A stretch of 39,590 bases of DNA, taken from assembly GCA_902779455.1 (NCBI GenBank), contig CACZBS010000032.1:1-39590 (forward strand), in the 5' to 3' direction. Of the stretch, positions 24,728 through 30,593 are shown piece by piece (within the stretch, counting starts at the first letter, position 1; every line of letters begins with the position of its first letter). Both the position numbers and the translations under genes were made by a program. The notes below the pieces were generated by a model. That model was not told the DNA's origin. It saw only the letters and a list, made by a program, of their open reading frames with translations, and did not search any database. The DNA is from an uncultured Prevotellaceae bacterium (GTDB lineage: Bacteria; Bacteroidota; Bacteroidia; Bacteroidales; Bacteroidaceae).

Positions 24728-25399
24728 TCAGATGAGGTAGAAGATGGCTTCGGGGCCCATGTTGAACAGCAGGTCGAGGATCGACAGGTTGGGCAGGAAG
24801 CCGTGCCGCTGCTCGAACACCTGCCAGTAGCGGCGCGGCTGGAAGTCAGCATCGGGCAGCGGGTGCTTGGGGCGGATGGCCTCGCGGAAATCGATGAAAT
24901 CGCCGTTTTTTGAATATTCCGTCGTCGGTTTGATGTCCGGATGGATGTCGAGCAGGCGGCACATCGTGCGGCAGATGTCGGCGTTGAAGTCGGTGAGCCG
25001 CTCCCATCGCCGCTCGGTGAAGAAGGGCCGCAGGTCGTCCTCATAGTATTCGAAGAAAGGCGAGTCGCCGTAGGCCGTCTGCAGGGCCTGCCAGTGGAGG
25101 TGGCGCCAGTTGCCGTGGTCGCTGATGAGGGCCCCCTCCAACCTCCCCCCACTGGGGGAGGCTGCTGCGCCAATGATTCCTGCATCGAAAGCCTCCCCCA
25201 GTGGGGGGAGGTTGGAGGGGGCTTTCACCGGCACGGTCAGCGCCTGCACGCCCTGCGTGGTGGCGATGAGGCAGCGGTTGCGGTAGGTCTGCTTCTGGAA
25301 CGACTCGCAGTGCTCGATTAGCACGCGGTCGTAGCGGCAGAGCTTCTGGTACCACTGTATGGGACCAAAGTAGGTGGTGGAGAGCAGGCAGGTGGTCAT
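24728..25399 (-). CDS. WbqC family protein carrying a repeat-encoded insertion
   Basis: The ends match the WbqC family: 'CLLSTTYFGPIQWYQKLCRYDRVLIEHCESFQKQTYRNRCLI' at the N-terminus and 'ISDHGNWRHLHWQALQTAYGDSPFFEYYEDDL', 'FNADICRTMCRLLDI', 'ILDLLFNMGPEAI' after it. Members are found in glycan and other biosynthetic loci; the chemistry is not firmly established. Residues 60-90 (APSNLPPLGEAF...SPSGGRLEGA) are wholly encoded by a 92-bp perfect inverted repeat (25131-25222). In relatives as I remember them, this place holds a short loop of roughly a dozen residues. The reading frame is kept, so the protein may still fold with a longer loop. The start overlaps the stop of the upstream S26-like gene (ATGA). 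Confidence 0.85.
   Translation of the reverse strand: MTTCLLSTTYFGPIQWYQKLCRYDRVLIEHCESFQKQTYRNRCLIATTQGVQALTVPVKAPSNLPPLGEAFDAGIIGAAASPSGGRLEGALISDHGNWRHLHWQALQTAYGDSPFFEYYEDDLRPFFTERRWERLTDFNADICRTMCRLLDIHPDIKPTTEYSKNGDFIDFREAIRPKHPLPDADFQPRRYWQVFEQRHGFLPNLSILDLLFNMGPEAIFYLI
25131..25222. repeat. 92-bp perfect inverted repeat inserted in wbqC
   Basis: Arms 25131-25163 and 25190-25222 are identical inverted copies of 33 bp; the loop is 26 bp. The arms contain CCCTCCAACC and CCCCCAGTGGGGG, so each arm can also fold on itself. It resembles the other GC-rich palindromes of the window in design but not in exact sequence. Confidence 0.9.
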
Positions 25400-25992
25400 A
25401 GGGGCTGGAAGAAACGCTGCGGGCGCCAGCCTCCGAGCAGCCGGTGGCCCGGCTCACGGCTGTAGACGACGAGGAAGACGCGCCCGATGATCATCTCCTC
25501 GGCGATGGGGCCCAGCTGTCGCGAGTCGAGCGTGGTGCTGTCGGGCGAGAGCGACTCGAGCCAGTAGTAGTCGCCGTCGGCGCAGTCGGCCATGCTGGGC
25601 ACGACGAGGGGCTGTCCGTCGCTGCTGACGGTGTCGCCCGGTCCGGCCACGCATCGGCAGATGAGCACGCCGCCGGTGCCGCCGTCGGTCTTGGGCCGCG
25701 GGTCGTCGAAGGCGACGATGTCGCCCCGGCTGACGCGCTGTCGGCACAGCCGTCCGTAGCTGAAGAGCGAGCCGTGTCCGCCCGTGCGCAGTCCGTAGCT
25801 CCATCGGTTGACCATGACGCGGTCGCCCTCGAGCAGCGTGGGCTCGAGTGCCTGTCCGTCGACGGCAAAGATGGTGAAGCTTGTAGCCCTGACGAATAGC
25901 ATCAGGAGCAATGCTAATGTACAATGTACAATGAACAATGTACAATTGCGCACAAAAGGTTTTCTTCTGCTGCTACTCACATCATCATACAT
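25396..25992 (-). CDS. S26 signal-peptidase-like protein without catalytic Ser and Lys
   Basis: The fold of type I signal peptidase is visible: a membrane helix (residues about 18-44), then 'VDGQALEPTLLEGDRVMVNRWSYGLR', 'RGDIVAFDDPRP', 'VLICRCVAGPGDTV' and a final 'IIGRVFLVVYS'. In active enzymes the first motif has Ser before Met/Leu (GxSMxPT) and the second has Lys before Arg (KRCVGLPGD). Here the positions are Ala48 (codon GCA) and Cys112, so it should not cleave peptides. The helix core CTLFIVHCTL is encoded by the ATTGTACATTG repeat, and the start codon borders a second repeat tract. It follows lepB and overlaps wbqC by 4 bp. It may partner with or regulate LepB; it may also be a decaying copy. 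Confidence 0.85.
   Translation of the reverse strand: MYDDVSSSRRKPFVRNCTLFIVHCTLALLLMLFVRATSFTIFAVDGQALEPTLLEGDRVMVNRWSYGLRTGGHGSLFSYGRLCRQRVSRGDIVAFDDPRPKTDGGTGGVLICRCVAGPGDTVSSDGQPLVVPSMADCADGDYYWLESLSPDSTTLDSRQLGPIAEEMIIGRVFLVVYSREPGHRLLGGWRPQRFFQPL
25916..25947. repeat. TGTACAATG-type repeat inside a membrane-helix coding region
   Basis: On the minus strand it encodes NCTLFIVHCTLAL, the start of the membrane helix of the S26-like protein. The unit sequence is that of the 22618-22651 repeat. Confidence 0.85.
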
Positions 25993-26036
25993 TGTTCATT
26001 ATTCATTGTTCATTGTACATTATTCATTGTACATTA
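25988..26036. repeat. ATTGTACATT/ATTCATTG repeat tract after lepB
   Basis: It fills the gap between the lepB stop codon (26034-26036) and the S26-like start codon (25992), so both gene ends touch repeat sequence. Confidence 0.85.
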
Positions 26037-27527
26037 TTTAATGTTGTCGACCATCCTGAACAGGCGGCCCCAGCGGATGCCGGAGAAGAAGCGGCGGTCA
26101 GGATCGCTCGACCACCAGATGAAGATGGGCTTGCCGACGATGTGGTCCTCTGGCACGAAGCCCCAGTAGCGAGAGTCGGCCGAGTTGTGGCGGTTGTCGC
26201 CCTGCATCCAATAGTAGTCCATCTTGAAGGTGTAGCTCGTGGCCGGCTCGCCGTTGATGAGGATGGTGCCGTCGGGGCGCACCTCGAGCTTGTTGCCCTC
26301 ATAGACACGGATGGGCCGCTCGTAGATGGCGATGTTGTCGAGGGTCAGGTCGACGGACGCGCCCTTCTTGGGAATCCAGATGGGTCCGTAGTTGTCGCGC
26401 GTCCAGTGCAGGTTGCCGTTGCGGGGATAGAGGTCCTCCGAGCGGTCGTTGACGGGCTCGATGCTCTCCACGAGGTCGTCGCGCTGGCTGAGCACGTCGT
26501 AGGTCTTCGCGGTCAGGGGCATGACGACCTGCGTCTGCGAGGGCAGCAGGCGTATCTGGCCCTCGCTCTTGAGGATGCCGCGGTCGGGCGGTGTCAGTCC
26601 GAGGTCTTCGCAGGTGATGCCGTTCTCCTTGAGGAACTCGTCGGTCAGCACGACCTGCGGCTTGAACTTGACGAAGTATTGATACTGCACCTGGTCGGGC
26701 TCCTTGTTGGGCTGGCCGTCCAGGTAGACGATGCGGTCCTTGATCTGGAGCGTCTGGCCGGGCAGTCCGACGCAGCGCTTGACGTAGTTCTCGCGGCGGT
26801 CCGTCGGGCGCGTGTCGACCTGTCCGAACTGCAGCCAGTTGGCCCGCACGTACTGTCGGCCCAGCTCGTAGGCGTCGGCGAAGACGCGTCGCTGCTCCAT
26901 GCGGCTCATCGAGTCGAGGGGCTGCATGTCGGGGTGCTGCTGGGCGTAGATCTGCTCGCCAAAGTCATAGCAGAGGCGATAGTACTCCGTCTCGTAGTTG
27001 GCCACGATGGTGTCGCCGGCGGGATAGTTGAAGACGACGATGTCGTTCAGCTCGACGTTGCCGAGTCCCTTCACGCGGCGATAGTCCCAGTGGGGCCACT
27101 CGATGTACGACTTCACGCCGCCCAGCGGCAGCGTGTGCTGCGTCAGGGGGACGGTCAGCGGCGTCTGCGGGATGCGCGGTCCGTAGCTGACCTTCGAGAC
27201 GAAGAGGTAGTCGCCCGTGAGCAGCGACTTCTCGAGCGACGAGGAGGGAATGACGTAGTTCTGGAAGAAGAACTGGTTGATAAAGTAGACGGCGACGAGG
27301 GCGAAGACGATGGCGTCGACCCACGACATGACGGTGCGCACGGGCCCTTCGGCGTCCTTCCACCACTGCCAGTTGATTTTCTTTGAGATATAGGCGTCGT
27401 AGATGAAGGGCACGACGATGAGTCCGAGCCACGACTTCACCCAGTAGAGGAAGAGCAGGTAGAGGGCGAGCACGACGATGAACTTCGCCCATTGGAGTTT
27501 CTTATTGACTTCTTTCTTCTTTTTCAT
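26034..27527 (-). CDS. lepB: Signal peptidase I
   Basis: This enzyme removes signal peptides from exported proteins at the outer face of the inner membrane. Two membrane segments are seen at residues about 15-43 and 67-86. The nucleophile motif PSSSLEKSLLTGDYLFVSK places Ser97 in the catalytic position, and YVKRCVGLPG gives the general-base Lys250. The C-terminal box is GDNRHNSADSRYWGFVPEDHIVGKP. A long insertion between the two catalytic motifs (about residues 170-245) and another after the second are typical of the long Bacteroidetes enzymes as I know them. The start at 27527 opens a basic N-terminus (MKKKKEVNKK). It lies downstream of dapB across a palindromic element and upstream of the inactive S26-like gene. 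This is the copy expected to be active. Confidence 0.95.
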   Translation of the reverse strand: MKKKKEVNKKLQWAKFIVVLALYLLFLYWVKSWLGLIVVPFIYDAYISKKINWQWWKDAEGPVRTVMSWVDAIVFALVAVYFINQFFFQNYVIPSSSLEKSLLTGDYLFVSKVSYGPRIPQTPLTVPLTQHTLPLGGVKSYIEWPHWDYRRVKGLGNVELNDIVVFNYPAGDTIVANYETEYYRLCYDFGEQIYAQQHPDMQPLDSMSRMEQRRVFADAYELGRQYVRANWLQFGQVDTRPTDRRENYVKRCVGLPGQTLQIKDRIVYLDGQPNKEPDQVQYQYFVKFKPQVVLTDEFLKENGITCEDLGLTPPDRGILKSEGQIRLLPSQTQVVMPLTAKTYDVLSQRDDLVESIEPVNDRSEDLYPRNGNLHWTRDNYGPIWIPKKGASVDLTLDNIAIYERPIRVYEGNKLEVRPDGTILINGEPATSYTFKMDYYWMQGDNRHNSADSRYWGFVPEDHIVGKPIFIWWSSDPDRRFFSGIRWGRLFRMVDNIK

Positions 27528-27556
27528 TTCTCTTGATTAAGTGACCGTAAAAAAAC

Positions 27557-27656
27557 TTGGTACGATTTAGGAGGTCACGTGTCCTCACGTGACACCTGCG
27601 GCAAGTGCGACGTGGGGACACGTCGCCTCCTACAGGGGGCAGCCAAATTGTACCAA
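27557..27656. repeat. Compound palindrome between dapB and lepB
   Basis: Outer arms TTGGTACGATTT (27557-27568) and AAATTGTACCAA (27645-27656) pair with one mismatch. Inner 23-bp arms (27568-27590 and 27610-27632) pair with three mismatches. The right side has 12 extra bases. The structure could be a small transposon relic or a strong RNA hairpin in the dapB-lepB transcript. Confidence 0.75.
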
Positions 27657-27674
27657 ATCATTTTTTGCATATTA

Positions 27675-28433
27675 TTAAAAATTGAACATGTCGCTGATGG
27701 TCAGCAGACCGCTGTGCTCATGGGTGTATTCGGCGGCCAGGACGGCACCCAGGGCGAAGCCGCGGCGCGAGTGGGCGTCGTGGGTGATGGTGATCTTGTC
27801 CTCGGGCGAGTCGTAGATGACCGAGTGGATGCCCGGCACCTCGCCCTCGCGGCGGCAGTCGATGCGCACCATGTCGCGCGAGCCGCCCATGACGAAACCC
27901 TTCGTCTGGTTGTCGGGGCCGATGAGCTGTCCCACCTCCCAGTCGGTCTTGCGGTCCAGCCGGGCGATGATGTCCTCGGCCAGGGTGATGGCCGTGCCCG
28001 AGGGGTGGTCGAGCTTATGCACGTGGTGGGTCTCCTCCATCTTGACGTCGTATTGCGGGAAGCGGTTCATCATCTGCGCCAGCTGGCGGTTGACGGCCGC
28101 GAAGATGGCCATGCCGACGCTGAAGTTGGAGGCCCAGAAGAGGGTGCGCCCCTCCTCCTGGCAGGCCCTGACGACGTCCTGTTCGTGGTCCTGGCGCCAT
28201 CCTGTCGATCCGCTGACCACCTTGACGCCCCGTGCCCATGCCTTCAGATAATTGCTGTAGGCGGCCTTCGGCGACGTGAACTCGATGGCCACGTCGGCCG
28301 ATGCGAAAGCGTCGCTCTCGAAGTCCTCCTGGTTATCCACATCGATAATGCTGACAATCTCATGGCCCCGGCTGTGGGCGATCTCCTCGATCATGTGGCC
28401 CATCTTGCCGTAGCCTATCAAAGCTATTTTCAT
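27675..28433 (-). CDS. dapB: 4-hydroxy-tetrahydrodipicolinate reductase
   Basis: DapB reduces the product of DapA with NAD(P)H in the diaminopimelate/lysine pathway, in the cytoplasm. The nucleotide-binding loop GYGKMG is at residues 7-12. The catalytic and substrate-binding box reads HHVHKLDHPSGTA, with His136/His137, Lys140 and the PSGTA motif at 144-148. The length of 252 residues is normal. An upstream TAACTTTG box at 28460-28467 marks it as the first gene of the dapB-lepB-S26-wbqC series. I saw no sign of damage. Confidence 0.96.
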   Translation of the reverse strand: MKIALIGYGKMGHMIEEIAHSRGHEIVSIIDVDNQEDFESDAFASADVAIEFTSPKAAYSNYLKAWARGVKVVSGSTGWRQDHEQDVVRACQEEGRTLFWASNFSVGMAIFAAVNRQLAQMMNRFPQYDVKMEETHHVHKLDHPSGTAITLAEDIIARLDRKTDWEVGQLIGPDNQTKGFVMGGSRDMVRIDCRREGEVPGIHSVIYDSPEDKITITHDAHSRRGFALGAVLAAEYTHEHSGLLTISDMFNF

Positions 28434-28459
28434 AAGTAGGTTTTAATTAAAACTGGCTG

Positions 28460-28467
28460 CAAAGTTA
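28460..28467 (-). promoter_or_regulatory. Bacteroidetes -7 box (TAACTTTG) for dapB
   Basis: On the minus strand TAACTTTGCAG matches the TAnnTTTG consensus, 26 bp before the dapB start codon. A clear -33 TTTG is not visible. Confidence 0.65.
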
Positions 28468-28585
28468 CACATTTTACTCCATATTACGTTGGGTTTCAAC
28501 AGAAAATAACACTCCTTGACCATCTTTTTCCCTTTCCCGCCGTCACTTAGCCCGCTTTTTTCAGCGATAAGTCGTAATAATTTCG

Positions 28586-28593
28586 TAACTTTG
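28586..28593 (+). promoter_or_regulatory. Bacteroidetes -7 box (TAACTTTG), plus strand
   Basis: TAACTTTGCACGC fits the consensus well. The only plus-strand gene downstream is the FMN-dependent enzyme at 29015, which would leave a leader of about 420 bp containing the 28755-28972 palindrome. Confidence 0.55.
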
Positions 28594-28754
28594 CACGCAG
28601 TAAGGGATGATCCCCTTTGGGATGAGGAAGTTAGAGACCCCTGCCCCTTGGAGGGGAGTAAGGTTAGACCTTTCCACGGGAGGGGAGTGAGGTTAGTCAT
28701 AGCACTTCGTGCTTGACACTCATCCTTTTTATAGAATAGGCAATCAATATGGTG

Positions 28755-28972
28755 ATAAATGCCCGAGATTTCAACGCCCCCCTACCCCCCTCTAATCTTA
28801 GAGGGGGAATTAGATACCACCGCAGGAGCAGATGCTTAGAGGGGGAGTTGGATACCACCGCAGGAGCAGAAGAGCGCAGTGACACCAGCGGCGGCGGGCG
28901 GCATGCAAGCTATATAACTCCCCCTCTAAGATTAGAGGGTGGCAGGGGGGCGTTGAAATCTCGAGCATTTAT
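28755..28972. repeat. Palindromic element upstream of the NMO/FabK-like gene
   Basis: Arms 28755-28807 and 28920-28972 are 53-bp inverted repeats with only a few mismatches; the core is CAACGCCCCCCT plus CCCCTCTAATCTTAGAGGGG. The interior carries ATACCACCGCAGGAGCAG twice and GCGCAGTGACACCAGCGG once. The same core recurs in the element at 29966-30113. Confidence 0.9.
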
Positions 28973-29014
28973 ATTATAAAAGGAATAAATAACAAATAAA
29001 AAAAGACTGAGAAG

Positions 29015-29959
29015 ATGAAGAAGAACAGAATTACGGAATTGTTTGGGATTGAGTATCCCATTATCTCGGGCGGCATGGTGTGGATCTCGTCGTGGCGACT
29101 GGCCGCGGCCGTGAGCAACGCCGGCGGACTGGGTCTGCTGGGGGCCGGGTCGCTGCCGCCGGAGCTCCTGCGCGAGCACATCCGCAAGATGAAGGAGGCC
29201 ACGCAGAAGCCCTGGGGCGTCAACCTGCCGATGATGAACCCGAAGGCCGACGAGCTGGCCGACGTCATCATCGAGGAGGGCGTCAGGATCGTGTTCACCT
29301 CGGCCGGCTCGCCGAAGAAGTACACGCCGCGCTTCCATGAGGCCGGCATCAAGGTGGCCCACGTCGTGGCCAGCAGCAAGTTTGCCCGCAAGTGCGAGGA
29401 GGCCGGCGTCGACGCCGTCGTCGCCGAGGGCTTCGAGGCCGGCGGCCACAACGGCAAGGAGGAGACGTCGACGATGGTGCTCATCCCCGAGGCCCGTCGC
29501 GCCACCAGCCTGCCCCTCATCGCGGCCGGCGGCATCGGCTCGGGCCAGGCCATTGCGGCCGCCATGGCCCTCGGCGCCGAGGGCGTGCAGATCGGCACCC
29601 TCTTCGCCCTGAGCCAGGAGAGCTCGGCCAGCGACGCCTTCAAGCAGCGCTGCATCGAGCTGCAGGAGGGCGACACGATGCTGGCCCTGAAGCGGCTGTC
29701 GCCCACCCGACTGATCAAGAATGCCTTCTACGACCGCATGACGGCGGCCGAGGAGCAGGGCGCGACGGCCGACGAGCTGCGCGAGCTCATCGGCTTCGGC
29801 GCCACCCGCCGCGGCATCTTCGAGGGCGACATCGACAACGGCGAGCTGGAGATCGGCCAGGTGGCCGCCTCCGTCCGCGAGATCCGCCCCGTGGCCGACA
29901 TCATGGCCCAGCTTGTCAGCGACTTCGATGCCACCCGCCAGCGGCTGCTCGACTGCTGA
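29015..29959 (+). CDS. FMN-dependent nitronate monooxygenase / FabK-like enoyl reductase
   Basis: The 314-residue protein has the TIM-barrel motifs of the nitronate monooxygenase/FabK family: 'IEYPIISGGMVWIS' at the start, 'GGLGLLGAGSL', 'GFEAGGHNG' with the probable catalytic His145, the phosphate-binding 'AAGGIGSG' (170-177) and 'GAEGVQIGTLF'. FabK reduces the enoyl-ACP in fatty-acid synthesis; nitronate monooxygenases oxidise nitronates. The EAGGH box and length suit either, and I cannot separate them by eye. It stands alone, with a GC-rich palindromic element on each side (28755-28972, 29966-30113). The ATG at 29015 begins directly with the family's conserved N-terminus. Confidence 0.85.
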   Translation: MKKNRITELFGIEYPIISGGMVWISSWRLAAAVSNAGGLGLLGAGSLPPELLREHIRKMKEATQKPWGVNLPMMNPKADELADVIIEEGVRIVFTSAGSPKKYTPRFHEAGIKVAHVVASSKFARKCEEAGVDAVVAEGFEAGGHNGKEETSTMVLIPEARRATSLPLIAAGGIGSGQAIAAAMALGAEGVQIGTLFALSQESSASDAFKQRCIELQEGDTMLALKRLSPTRLIKNAFYDRMTAAEEQGATADELRELIGFGATRRGIFEGDIDNGELEIGQVAASVREIRPVADIMAQLVSDFDATRQRLLDC

Positions 29960-29965
29960 CCTGAC

Positions 29966-30113
29966 TCAACGCCCCCCTGCCCCCCTCTAATCTTAGAGGG
30001 GGAGTTGGTTACCACCGCAGGAGCAGATGAGCGCAGTGACACCAGCGGATGGGGGCGGCGTGCACGCTATCCAACTCCCCCTCTAAGATTAGAGGGGGGC
30101 AGGGGGGCGTTGA
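29966..30113. repeat. Palindromic element downstream of the NMO/FabK-like gene
   Basis: Perfect 43-bp inverted arms at 29966-30008 and 30071-30113 with the same core as the upstream element, and an interior that shares ACCACCGCAGGAGCAGATG and GCGCAGTGACACCAGCGG with it. It starts 6 bp after the stop codon and could also act as a transcription end. Confidence 0.92.
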
Positions 30114-30178
30114 AATAGTGGGGCGTTGAAATCTCGGGAACTTATCGCCGGCCGGAGATCTCACAAGGAAAATGGTCA

Positions 30179-30234
30179 AAACGGGGCTTTTTGATGGTAA
30201 TATACCCCTATATTACTTTCAAAAAGCGCCGTTT
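30179..30234. terminator. Long imperfect hairpin upstream of the riboswitch promoter
   Basis: Arms 30179-30204 and 30209-30234 (26 bp, three mismatches) with a CCCC loop; the base of the stem is AAACGG.G and CG.CGTTT. A T-rich run follows (TTCTTGTTTTTCGG). It may separate the upstream gene from the corrinoid operon. Confidence 0.5.
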
Positions 30235-30312
30235 CTTGTTTTTCGGGCCGCCGTCGGGCGAGGGGCGGAAGGACGTTTTTGCATCTCCGCGGCAAGCTTT
30301 TTCCTGTTTTCT

Positions 30313-30344
30313 TTTGTTCATTCAAAAATAAAGTTGTAACTTTG
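30313..30344 (+). promoter_or_regulatory. Bacteroidetes promoter of the corrinoid operon
   Basis: TTTG at 30313-30316 (-33), a 20-bp spacer and TAACTTTG at 30337-30344 (-7) together fit the Bacteroidetes sigma consensus closely. Transcription would begin just before the cobalamin riboswitch. Confidence 0.8.
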
Positions 30345-30349
30345 CAGCC

Positions 30350-30530
30350 GCTTTTGGAAACCTGCCCTGTAGACACGGAGGGGCTGGTGCAAGGGAACCG
30401 GGTGAGAATCCCGGACAGTACCTGCTGCTGTGATCCTCGTTTAAGAGGTCTGCTTGTATGAAACCACTGCGACGGCGACGTCGCGGGAAGGCTGAAGCAG
30501 ACTGAGGAAAGTCAGAAGACCTGCCAAACG
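30350..30530 (+). ncRNA. Cobalamin (AdoCbl-type) riboswitch
   Basis: Conserved parts can be read in order: GGTGCAAGGGAACCGGGTGA with GAATCCCGGACAG (30386-30418), CCTGCTGCTGTGATC (30421-30435), AACCACTGCGAC (30462-30473), CGGGAAGGCTGA (30484-30495) and the B12 box GTCAGAAGACCTGCC (30511-30525). Its place between a good promoter and a BtuB-like receptor gene is the usual one. Binding of cobalamin should lower expression of the receptor operon. The exact ends are approximate. Confidence 0.95.
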
Positions 30531-30593
30531 GCATATATATATAATAAATGTACGCGACGCTCAGGAATAAGCGCCGACGGAAATGCAAGTTTT

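Larger units (their letters stand above)
28434..29014. other. Divergent intergenic region with two promoters and repeats
   Basis: It holds a minus-strand promoter box for dapB (28460-28467), a plus-strand TAACTTTG box (28586-28593), GGAGGGGAGTAAGGTTAG repeats (28650-28700) and a 218-bp palindromic element (28755-28972). No gene is supported. Confidence 0.7.
29960..30336. other. Intergenic region before the corrinoid locus
   Basis: It contains the second palindromic element (29966-30113), a partial extra copy of its end (30120-30138, GGGGCGTTGAAATCTCGGG), and a 56-bp hairpin (30179-30234). No gene is seen. Confidence 0.65.
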
